Shown here: positions 11,415 through 23,400 of the stretch, one piece after another
How positions within the stretch are numbered: the first letter of the stretch is position 1
Layout of the letters: each line of letters begins with the position of its first letter
NCBI GenBank assembly: GCA_933228895.1
Contig: OW121848.1
Coordinates: 154,024,688 to 154,088,687 of the forward strand
Origin: Platycnemis pennipes
Lineage: Eukaryota; Arthropoda; Insecta; Odonata; Platycnemididae
DNA length: 64,000 nucleotides
Direction: 5' to 3'
Notes under the pieces: generated by a model
Seen by the model: the letters and a program-made list of their open reading frames with translations, nothing else
Databases searched by the model: none
What the model was told of the DNA's origin: nothing
Position numbers and translations under genes: made by a program

Positions 11415-12586
11415 GTGGTAACACACTAACCGCTGCCGGTTACAGTGTTGCAGTCGACCAATCAGCGCCAACCATCTCTAAACGATTGCATGATAGGCGC
11501 GAGTCTATTTCCAACCGGCCGATTGTGCAACCGAATAACCAATAGGAAGTCGTCTTGCTGTCACGTGCTGTTAATGTTTAATTTTCGCGTTATTTTTATT
11601 GTTGGTACTTCAACCGCTGCATAAAAATAGTGAAAAATTAGAAGAAAACAATTAAAAATGTACTAAACTTTCTTGCATCACCTATTTTCTTGTGAACGAT
11701 AGATTACAATAGCATACATTTTATTGAGAAGAGATATAAATGTACTTATTTCATTTTTATCTTGTATTTGAGGCAGAAATGCTGTTAGATAATCGGTCAG
11801 TGTGATTGGAGTGAAGTTTACATCAACCGTAACCAACAAAGGCTAGTGTCTTTGAGAGTATTACGTAGATGTTTGCATGTACATAGCTGGATTTCGACTC
11901 TGGCTCTGAGGAATCGTCTTCCCACGAAGCGACGGCGCTCCTCCGTCGCTGGCGTCGACCCATCAAGTCGTTCGTTGACACACTCAGAATCAGTGAAACC
12001 TATGACCTCCGACTCTTTGCCCTCACGTGTGATTCAAGAATGAGTTTTTCACGAAGAAATTAGTTCCCCAATTCGATGATTAACTTTCATTGAGAACTGC
12101 AGTTCTCCGCTATGAATTTGGGGTCTATGTAAAGAAAATGAAGCATTCATTGTTTCTTGAATTGAATTTTTTTTTATTTGCTGTCGATTTTTCTGGCCTT
12201 AATAATGCGGAGCTCCCAAAAACTTGTTTAACTAATTGGTTCAAAATTTCTTATTCCCTTTGAAATTTTGACTGTTCTCAATGTAAGCCATAGTCCTCTT
12301 TTGATAGGACTAAAAAAATCAAAAATAGTGGCTAAAGAGTTGAAGTAATAATGAAGGGAGTTAATTATTAATCCTCTCGAAGGCTTGGTGCAAAGGAAAC
12401 GTTCGCCTAAATAACTATTTGCACTTGAAAAAATGAGCAACTTCCACTGTTATATGGTTTATTGCGACCAGGATTCGCTTTTTTACAACATTTTTAAGTT
12501 CACCTCTCAGAATACTCAGAAATCTAAGGTTTTGCTACATGAGTATTTTTTGCATGATTACAGTCATAACCGATTAGTTGTTGTGA
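11415..12586. other. Unassigned sequence upstream of the PDZ exon
   Basis: No upstream exon of the PDZ gene could be identified with confidence. AT-rich with no recognised repeat beyond the LINE tail remnant at the start. Confidence 0.3.
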
Positions 12587-12644
12587 GTGCTAGCAACTTC
12601 AAACGGTCTTGTATTCACCACCCGTTTTTTCATTTCGTTTCTAG

Positions 12645-14412
12645 TGTTCACCACGTGGGGGCGTCGTGTTGGCCGCAAACTGGAGCAGCTAAGACGCGGT
12701 GACTCGAAGGAGTCCCTCGACGCCAAGGAGACCTTCGGCTCCAGCATGAGGAAGCGGTCGTGGCGCCTCGGGCGGAGCATCTCGGACACGCGGGCGGACG
12801 CCCCTTCGCCTTCTTCCAAGGGCAAGGCGGAGTCCTCCCTTAAGAACTTCTTCTTCCGCATGGGCTCCACGGGCGCATTGCACACCTACCCCCTCGACTC
12901 CACTTCCGCACCCCCCCAGCAAAGCACGCAGCCCCCTCTCCTTAGGGCCTCGCGGCGGGGCCTGCAGGCGCCCCCCGGCGCCACCAGCACCCCGCACCAG
13001 CCGAGCAACGGGGTGCTGCTGAGGAGCTGCTCCACTTCGCAGCTGTCCACTTACGTCCGCGGCGAGGACCCCACCGAGGGCCTGGACCTGTCTTCCGGCA
13101 AGACCGAAGCCCGCGTGGGGTCCTCTCCACTCATCGACCATCCGTCCGACGCCGGCGATGCCGAATCCGTCGCGGGGTCCGACGTCAGCGCCGCCTACGT
13201 GCCCACCAAGACGATGAGCTGCGACAACATCTCTGCCCTGGGGTCGTCTGGCAAGAAAGGTCACTTCCCGTACGCCTTCCTCCGCTCCAAGCTGTCCGTC
13301 CTGCCGGAGGAGAACGGCGGCAGCGTCGTGAACCGGCGCCGCGTCAAGTCGGCCGCCGCGACGCCAGTCCCTTTAACCACCGCCGCCGCGACGCCTCTCT
13401 TCCCCGCCGACTACGTCTTCGGCGAGGAGGGCCCGGAGCAGTCTTCGCCGCCCATCCTGAGAGCATCTAGACTGAGGGCGACCTCCGAAGAGCTCTTCCA
13501 GCGCCTCTCGGCCCCTCCGTCCGCCGAGGTGGGCCCGTACCGCCCTGGGATGGCCCGGACGCTGGGCCGCAAGGGGGAGTTCTTCGAGACGAGGTCCTTG
13601 AGGGTCCACCGCAGCAGCAGCCAGTCGTTCTTCCGCACGGACGACGTCTTCCTCCCGCTCTCCACCACGAGGCTGTCCGTCCCTCCGCTCTACATCAGCT
13701 CCAACGAGTCCGGCTACGACAGCGACAGGGCCGGCGACGAGAGCTCGGAGGGAGGCGTGGGGAGGGCCTCCGGCGGCGGCGGCCCTGGTGGGGGCGGTAC
13801 GGCCACGGCCCCCGACGCCGAAGACGGCGACAGTGGCATCGCCAACGAGAGCTCGGACTCGGGGTCGCTGCACGACTCGGAGATGGGCGCCGGCGCCGAG
13901 GGCAAGGCCGGCGCCGACCTGCCCCCCTCGGGGGCGGAGTGGGGCAGGAGGCCCGTGGTGCAGGGGCCGGGCATCAGCATCCCTAGGAGCTGCAGCGTCG
14001 ACGCGCCGCTGTCGCTCCCCGCGAGGGAGCGGAGGGCTTCCGGGTGCAGGCGGCTCCCGTCGCCGCACCACCGTTGCCGGCTACTGCAGCACCACTCGCT
14101 CGACTCCCAGCAGCAGCGGGCCATCCCCGAGGGGGGCCCCGATCCGGTCCCCGAGGCCTCGCCGAAGGCCGACCCGGGCCCCAAGGCGCCACTCCCCCGG
14201 CGCTTCTTCGGGCAGGAAGCGCCAGCACCGTTCCAGGAGGCGCGGCGCCTGCCGGGGAGTTGCCGGAAGTTCAAGTTGGTGCGGTTGTCGAGGACGAACG
14301 GGTGCGACTTGGGCATATACATCTCGCCTCGGCAGGTGCACGGTCCTCTGGGAGTGGCCACGGCCAACGGATACGTCGTGGTGCGGCTGGAGGAGGGGGG
14401 GATAGCGCAGAG
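12645..14412 (+). CDS. PDZ gene exon: disordered region and first half of PDZ1
   Basis: The frame stays open for 609 codons and is strikingly GC-rich against its AT-rich flanks, which also opens long antisense frames. Serine clusters follow basic residues ([31 protein letters not shown]), suiting kinase or 14-3-3 sites. A Gly-rich run GGGGPGGGG lies mid-way. It ends IAQR with the donor AG|GTGAGT, leaving two bases for the next exon. Confidence 0.85.
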
Positions 14413-17400
14413 GTGAGTGCCGAAACAAAGAACTGCAACGAAGCGAACGTGCGCTCTTGACGTAGCAAAAGTACGGCTTTGTTATGTGTACACAAGTTTA
14501 TTTTACTAGTCCGGTATCATTCTTGTAGCTATCAATTTTTGGAGGAGGAATAATTCGATAGAGCGATCCTATAAAATTAATAACATGATGATCGAAAGCG
14601 TTGAAACCATAAGGTATTTAGGTGTAGCAATCACTAAAGATTTATCGTGGGGAAGACACATAAGGGAAAATGCTGCCGAGCGAAGAGAAAGCTAGGATTT
14701 ATAAAAAGAGTACTCGGTAAATGTAATGAGAAGACAAAAGAGCGATGTTACTTTTCACTAGTACAACCCACCTTGAGTATGAAGCCAGTGCATGGGATCC
14801 GAGTGAATTAGGTTTGATCAGAGAACTAGGCGGTGTGCAGCGTAGAGCAGCTAGGTTCGTTAAAAGGTGCTACGATAGGTTGAGTAGTGTTTCAGAATTA
14901 ATACAAGAATTAGGGTGGGAATCATTATCAGAGCGTAGGTTTAAGTACAGATTAAATCTCCTACAGAAATTTAAATCGGATAGCTTTACTGAAGAAGTTA
15001 GGCATATATTAAAAACACCAGCGTAGTATGCTAGATTCGACCAGATAAATAAGATTAGAGAGATAGATTGTCGTACCGGTAGATTCAAAATGGCATTTTT
15101 CCCCCGTACTATAAGAGAACAGAATAGGCAGCATAGCAAAGGGATAGGAATGGGAAATGTTTTAGAGCAGTCTGTAGTTCATGATGGATTTATTAACGAC
15201 CAATCCCCTATTACTATGTAGATACTAACATTCTAGTTGCCTGAAACCGTATAGGAGCATGTTTGCATGTTTATAGTGCATGCTTGGTGATCTTCACCAC
15301 CTGCCACACACCCTCGCGGTGGCTTGCGGGGTATCGTGTAGATGTAGATTCTTCTGGGTATCATCGGGTACATAAAATGAGTAAATCCACAACGGTTTCT
15401 TATATACAGAAGCCGAGAAACAGTGGAGGGGTGTCGTTGAAGGTGTAAGAGAGGGGATGAGGGAAGGTGACCTCTAAAATAGGGGAATGGAAGAAGGGTT
15501 TGTCATTAGAGAGTGGATGAGTACGTTTATGAAGCTTAGTTGCTCTAAGACGTCCAGTCTAACGTTACTTCTTTATTCGTGGGAGGCAGCCGAAAGCTGA
15601 AGTAATTCGCGCCAGTTAGGATAGGTTGGTAATTGGGTAATGGTAGGAACCTCTTCAGGTAATGTAGGAAGGCTGTAGAGAAACCCGGTGTCGGCATTAG
15701 CCTGCTCTTAAAGACCGGCGCCTTTTGGAACCACGTCTTAACGTCTCATCCGACGGACGGAGTACTGAACTAGAAATTCCCTCCCCTAGGCACTCAAGTG
15801 GGGACCGATTTACCACTGAAAAATCCACTGCTGTCTGGAAGCGAACTCGGGCTCTCTGGATAGGGGGGGCAATATTTTAGCCACCTCACCAACATAATTC
15901 CCTCCAATCCAACGTCTTTACTTTCAAAGTGGAGAATGGGAGAAACGCTGAAGTCATTACAATGCCCTTGCTCGACGTTGGGCAAAATGTGATTTTTCGC
16001 GTTGGTTGTGTTTAGAGGATCGAATATTTTCTTTAGCCCGCGTGTAAAATGTCATTCCTGTTTTTTCTGTATATCATAGTATCGCAGTATATGCCGTGTA
16101 CTTCTACAAATTCGTACTTTTCTTTACATTGCTAAAGTTAAAGGAACACATAACAGATTGCTAGGCTTCACTTCGTGGAACCACTTATTGATAACGTACA
16201 TGAATTCACTTAGTAAAATTCCACAGACTTTTATTAAAACAGACCTAGGTTTCGACTTATACAGTCATTATCAATGGTCTTGATACTGACTGTATAAGTC
16301 GAAACCTAGGTCGGCTTTACTTAAAGTCTGTGGAATTTTACTAAGTGAATTCATTTACGTTATTAAAGGAGCACGTTCATTGAATCATATGTTGACGTAG
16401 TTAACGAAAGTTACATGGTAAGAAACGAGTCCCTCCATGTTACGTCAGCTGCAAAGTTCCTCGATGATAATGACTCCCTTGTTTCACATGGTGATGAGAG
16501 AAATCCAGTTTTGTGCTTATAATGGCTTCTCCTCCGCTCTTTTTATCGATTTCTATCTATTGCTCTCGTAGGCTTCAGTTGGCAGTGTCTCCCGGGTGAG
16601 TGGAGGATGGTTGGCTGGAGTTTAAAGTTGTTTCGATCACGGAAATTCATATTGCACGTATAATTAGGGTTCAAAGTGCCAAGACTCCGTAGGATTCAAC
16701 ACAGCCAAGTATATTTTACGCTAAACCAAGGACCAATCACAAAACCTTAATCCTGGGTGGTGTACACGCCATTAGTATTTCACTTTGCATGGCTGGTTCG
16801 TAATTTACCTGAATAATTCTTTTTCTGGAGAATTGTTGATTATTCCAGTCCTTTTTTATTATATTTTAAAGAAAGTGTTATACATACAGCAATGTTGCCA
16901 ATTTAAGCTGCGCTTATAACAATAAGTAAACGACGAAGAAAAAATCTAGCAATGACAAAACAACAAAACCAAGATGAGGGCAACATGTTGAGTATTGATT
17001 AGATTTTAAAATTGCAAAAAACATAATATGAGTTGAGGCCGGGGAGGTGTGTTTGAAACCGTCGGGATTATCTAGAATAGGTAACCAAGGAGTCACGTGT
17101 TACAAATATGAATAGGTTGCAAATTTAGAGAGTTTGAATTGCTCGTTACAATATCATTAATTGTTTTAACTTCCGGTTTTCTCATCTGTCTTTACTATAG
17201 AGCCCACAAATGAAATGAAACACAAATGTAAACAGTGAATGAAGTTGTAGTCAGCGGTTTTAACTCACCAAATTCGCGAACCAATCTCGCTTATGCCTCG
17301 TGACTCCTTGGTTACCTATTCTAAGTAATCCCGACGCTTCCATACACAATCCACCAGGTGAGTGAAATATTTAGGGCATAGAGAAAAGAAGACACAATGC

Positions 17401-20400
17401 CAGTAGGGAGAGAATGTATTAGGACGGAGAGGAGGTAGACATATAGAGAACTTATAATTAATGATAATCTGGGTGTGGGCATGTGGAGTAGTGAGTTAGT
17501 TCGGAAGGGCGAGAAGGTACTCTGATATTGATACAAGAAATAAGATCGGAACGGCTTGCGTAAAAATGAATGACGTTGTAAAAGAGTTTTATGTCCGATT
17601 GAAGTCTATGATGGGAGAGACTGTTGATAAGTAGATCTTTTTGCTGAAAGTCATGAGAGTCGCAATGATTGACAATGCGATTTCATAATTAAGTCCTCCA
17701 GAGCAGTCACTCTATCCCTCGTGGTTCCTAGAACTCTTAGAGTCGGTGTAGACCCTGACTACAGACATTCGGGCCATGGAACTTTGGATCAGAGGGGCCC
17801 TGGCGTCGGTCGCTGGAGGTCGTGATGTGAAAGAGAAGAAATACTTAAATATGACGAGATTAGCTGCTAGGAGAATTGAGTGGAGAGCTGCGTTAAAAAC
17901 CAATCTCAGGATTTCTGACTAATGATGATGAACCCTTATCGTGAATCTGACGGTGAAGGTTATGCTAGAGGATTGAAAGTCGCTTGAACGGTCCACACGA
18001 TCTTCCGCGTGATCCATAATCCTAAATGCGCTGTAAATGTTTTGAAATGCGTGGCAAAGGATAGGATCAGAGGGAATGAAGGAGTTGATGGAAGGTTTTA
18101 ATGCCGTGACATTTGAATGGATGTCAATTTGGGAGGCCTTCCATTTGCGAAAAAACTATTGAAAATAGTTAATTGGAGCAGCTGTTGAAATCCAACAGTC
18201 ATCATCATCATCATTGGTCAACAATCCTAGGATTGGTTTGACGCAGCTTTCCACTCGATTCTTCTATCGGCCAACCTTTTCATTGTGACGTAATTCTTCT
18301 CTTTTACATCCTTCACAACCTGTTCCATATATGTATTACGAGGCCTGCCTTTTCCAATCTTCCCGTTCACTTTTCCCTCGACAATTGTCTTCATCAGGCC
18401 ATCGTGTCTTAAGATGTCGCCGATTAAGTTGTCCCGTCTTCTTTTTATAGTTTTCAGCATACTTCTCTTTTCTCCCACTCTTCTTAGGACTTCTTCATTT
18501 GTCACTTGGTCGATCCATTTTATCTTCATCATTCTTCGACAGCACCATATTTCGAATGCTTCCACCCTTTTCTTCTCCGCTGCTGTAATTTTCCATGTCC
18601 TCACTGCCGTAAAGAAACATGCTCCAGATATACGTTTTGATGAATTGCTTCCTCACTTCCAAGCTTGTATTTCCAGCAATCCAACAGTAAATATTGAAAT
18701 TTGAACATTTCATTCGAAAAGGCTCCCCCAATCCTCGCCTTGGGACCCTGTGGCGTCGCCTCGGCGGACGAAGGCGAATACGGTCAAAGGTCACGCGCAT
18801 ATCGCGTCATTTTATTCGGCCGTTTTTGACCGTTCTCGTATATATGTCACCAGTGGTCGGACAGGGCACACTTCGAATAGCGAGGGCGTCGTGGGCGTTG
18901 GAGTGGGAGGTGATACATCTCGGGTGGGCGTCGCTTTTGACGCACCAGTGCACCCTTTGGGAGAGGCGTTCCTGTCACGGGAGGCGGACACCATTTAATT
19001 TTAGATAATCAATGATTTTCGAAGGCATGGCTGACCTCGTGTTTCTACGAAGGATCGGTGCGTGGCGTCGGGAGCGTCCGTCTCCGCTGAGACGCTCTCG
19101 CGAGAGAGACGCAATCAAAGGGGGTCCCGCAGGGGACGCGTGTGGGACGCGGCTGTCCGTCGGCACGTGAACGTGAAATGTACGAATCCTCACCTTCACG
19201 GCAGAGTCACCTCCCGGCACACCTACACCTACACAATACCCTTCGCGGATCACCGCGAGGGTGTGTGGCAGGGGGAAATCACCAATTGAATACCACTTAC
19301 CTACAACTAAGAGCTACAATGCTACTACTTCATGGAGACCTGTTAGATATAAGAGTACTTTGCAATTCAATGGTTAGTATCTACATGGTAATGAAGTGAT
19401 TACTGGTTAGAAATGCTTTCTCTAAATATATTTATCTGTATTTCTACCTATCTAACTGTGTCTACCAAGAAGCCTGCGACTGGTTCTTGGCTCAGTCAGG
19501 GCTCGTTTTTGGGTCATCCAGGGTCGGAGAGAGAGCAGGGGGATTGTGGTTGAAACTGTCGGGATTATCTCGAATGGGTAACCAAGGAGTCACGTGGTAC
19601 AAACACGAATGGTTCGCAAATTGGTGTATTAAAACCGCTGATTTCAACCTCATTCATTGTTTACACTTGTGTTTTATCTCATGTGAGGGCTCTTTAAGTC
19701 GAGACAGATGAGAAAAAGTCGAGTGAAAACAATTAATTGTATTGTAAAGAGCGATTCAGACACACTATTTTCGCAAACCATTCGTGTTTGTACCACGTGA
19801 CTCCTTGGTTACCTATTCGAGATTATCCCGACGGTTTCAAACCCGCGTACCCAGGGCCCCCGCCGGGTCGTCAGACCACCCGCGTCGCGCCGACGGAATG
19901 CACAGAGGCCTCATTCCGGATGGTGTTGTCCTGTTGTGCGAATTACGTACCAAGACTGAAGATCTGATTTAAAACCGCCGTAGCCGAGTGCGTAGGGGCG
20001 CAGTAACAGCCAGATTAGTCCTTAGGATTGTATAGGATCGAATCCCGGTAGGGTCCAATTTTCGAGTTTTTGTAGTCACTGGTTCGTAGCAGTAGATCTC
20101 AGTTTGGTTTGGTATACGACTAGCGGTCAGTCCATGTCACCCTTTCCCCCTGCCACACACCCTCGCGGTGGCTTGCAGGGTATCGCGTAGGAGTAGAACT
20201 GTTGGTGCTGACGTCATTTTCCAACATGGCCGCTTGAACGATGTTAACATTGAGATTCACTTGATACAGATACTACGGCAATATCGCACTCCTGCTAAGA
20301 GGACGGACACTAGCTGCTACGGTTCTATTGCGTATTAACGGCAATTTCGCCTTCAGCTTTGCCAGAGCGATCCATGCAAACTATCTTCATCGCAATATCA

Positions 20401-23400
20401 TTTCTGGAAGGAATCCAACATTTTAGGTAAGCGGAAGGTTACACTTTCCCTTCGCGGAAATTAAAAAGTATGTACATACTTACATACATGGGCGGATAAC
20501 AGTATTCAAAAGGCTAAATGGAAGGGTAATGTGTTTTAAACGATGGACTTGTAGTTTTAGTGTGGGTCGGGGGTAATAGTGAGCGGATTGTGTCGGTATT
20601 TGCAATTTATTTAGGAGATTAAGTCTTCATTTCAACCTGCGATCTGATAATGATTCCCATTTTAATTCATTTAATAGACTGGTTACGCTAGTTGTATGGT
20701 TATCGTATCGTCCCTTTACAAACCTTGCCGATCTTCGCTGCACACGTTCAAGTTCATTATTTAGACCGATTTCGTAGGGATTCCATACACTGGCAGCATA
20801 TTCAAAATGAGGTCCAACAAAGGAAAAATAGCTGATTTCTCGTACATGATCATCACATTTACCCAATCCTCTTTTGATGAATCCCAGTTTACGATTAGAT
20901 TGCCCCATTATTTCACGTATATGTTTACCCCAGGAAAGATCAAGGTACTGCGAACGCAAAATGATGAGAATCACTGGTCTTCCCTACTTTTGTGACATTC
21001 AAAGAGCAGAGTGGCTTGGTCCTTCTCGCTCACCCCGCTCCCTCCCGCTCATATCTGCTCCCTCCCGCACCCAGGGACGGCCGGCTCCTGCTGGGCGACG
21101 AGATCGTCAACGTCAACGGCCGCCTGCTTCGCGGCGCCACTCCCGAGGAGGCGAGGCGGGTGCTGGAGGCGCCGGGTGCGGAAGAGATGGACATCGTGGT
21201 GGCGCGGGACGAAGCTGCCACCAACTCCCTCCCGCGGAGCATCGGCTGCACCCAGAGGCGCCGCGCCTCCCCGCCGTCAGCACCCGCGTCTCCCGCCGCC
21301 GCGCTCCTGCTCAGCGTGGTCTTCGAGAAGGGCTCGGGGCGCAAGAGCCTCGGCTTCAGCATCGTGGGCGGCCGGGACTCCCCCAAGGGCTCCATGGGCA
21401 TCTTCGTGAAGACAGTCTTCCCCTCGGGACAGGCAGCCGAAGACGGCAAGCTCCTCGAAGGTAAGGAGACCCAGTGTGTACGCCATATACCGTCGCTGCC
21501 GCATTTGCATGCCATATGATGCGCCCTCGATTTTGAAGGGTATTTTATCAAGTAACCAAAAGGCTTACATAAAATTTAATTATATCATATTTTTTCTCGT
21601 TTAATTCTACCTCAAGAAGAAGCTAATTTTATGCATGGCAGATACAAAAGGCATACATAAAATTACAGTAAAATTTGCAGATTAATAATGTAAAGAGAAA
21701 TGTCGTTTTGACGAAAAACTAATATAAGATGAGCAATTTTATGTAGAATTTAGCATTGTAAAAAAGTGCTCGCCCTACTACACTTGTTTAATTGATATTA
21801 ATAAATGTTTGCTCGAAAAAAGCAGAAAAGCCTTAGTTGCATGAAAGTGTTGCTGCAGTATTTTGTTATCATTGCCAACGGTACTTGTGACGGAACGTGC
21901 GTAAAAGCTTGTTTACTAACATAATTTAGAAATATACCTTACCAAGGTCCTTCTTATATTTTTTATGAAATTAAAATATTTCATTGGTTATTGGCATGTA
22001 GTAATTAATACCAGTGCTTCCAAATGGTAGCAGCGTCATCGTTGCCAAACTATTTAATGAATCTGAATATTAATAAAATTCAAAACAAAGAGGTATATAT
22101 ACAAGGGAATAGTTTAAAACTAAGTAAGAATGTACTGAAGAGCATGTATTCTCATTTTGTAAATTAAACGTGGCAACAAAACCTCAGCCATGTTCCGAAG
22201 TCAAAATAAGTTAAAAGAGCTTGTAAAAAATAGAATGCAACTACAACACACTATATAATATCATACTCGTACAATTATTGTGTATGCGTTATCACACTAT
22301 ACATGATTTTCCATATAGGTGTTTTTCTGGATAGGTACTTATTCATTAAATAGCATAGCTCTTTTACGGGAGTTTGAATCGCGGAGTCACGGTGAAACCT
22401 CCTCAAGAACTCAGTCCTCAGTGTGGCGCTAAGAAGTAGTACAGTAGAACCTTGCTTACACGACCCTCAATGACACGACAACCTCAATTACAAGTGCAAT
22501 TTTCAAATTCCCTTGAGATTGCCATAACACATAATGTTAAATTAACCTCTATTACGCGACTATTATTATCCAAACAACCTCAATAACACGGATTTTTTCC
22601 AATTCACAATTTAACTCAGAACCTCTATAACAAGTCATTTTGAGAAGTCAACCTCGATAACGCGACTCTATACATGAATGGGTCAACCTGTCGGATACCA
22701 CTGCCAAAAACACTTCTGCTGACGTCTACGCCTCTTGCCTTGAAGACTGTGCTTCGCTACTTAAACAAAAGTTTTCTGCTCAAACTTCGAGAATAAGGAT
22801 TGATCTAGTAAATAAGTTTAGTAATTTTTCACTCGTTGCTTTTCTCATAATTCTGTTGACCTCAGAAAAAAACAAATTTTGACGAAAATAAGCTGATTTC
22901 CATGGCGTGTATGAAGTTAAATTCCGAACATAATGACTATCTCTTTAAAATACTCTCTAAAAACGGGAATCCTTCTTCTCCATGTGGGACCAAGAATTCG
23001 TATTTCTTACCTTGAAATTTAAACGAAAATTTGAAATGAAACAATTCCATTGCAAGAATTCTGTATTCTTGGCGAGAATTGATAATAAATAGACTTGGTT
23101 CGAAAAGGGTCGCTCTAAAATTCACTCGTTATGAAGGGATTTAGTGATTCCATTACCCTCGATAACACGACTGATAGCCAAAATAACCTTGATAACACGA
23201 CCCTCAACAAAAAGAGCACCTCTATAACAAGACTGTTTCCCTAATCCCCTTGAGACACTTCTTATCGAGGTTGTACTGTACCACCTTTGCAGGTAGAATC
23301 TGTGTACCAATTTGACACGTCGAAGGGATTTTAGGACGCAGGAAGCATAAGCGGGGCTGTAGTTTTGATTCGGAATACGGCCCTTGTTTTCTCCTTCCGA

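Larger units (their letters stand above)
14413..21074 (+). other. PDZ gene intron, 6.7 kb, transposon-filled
   Basis: Donor GTGAGT at 14,413 and acceptor CCCGCACCCAG at 21,074 join exons in phase. Most of the intron is LINE, SINE and foldback insertions listed separately. Confidence 0.75.

Noticed and set aside
12587..12644. In-frame ATG at 12,587 as the certain start of the PDZ protein
   Set aside because: The residues before VFTTWGRR are hydrophobic and look like intron, and a good acceptor ends at 12,644, so the start is left open.
12689..14428. Long minus-strand and alternate-frame ORFs over the PDZ exon
   Set aside because: They are shadows caused by high GC. Only the plus frame continues in phase through three further exons with PDZ motifs.
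19975..20060. tRNA gene
   Set aside because: A and B boxes are present but the acceptor stem does not pair and the sequence runs into a repeat, so it is a SINE head. The same holds for 8,830, 35,415 and 39,187.
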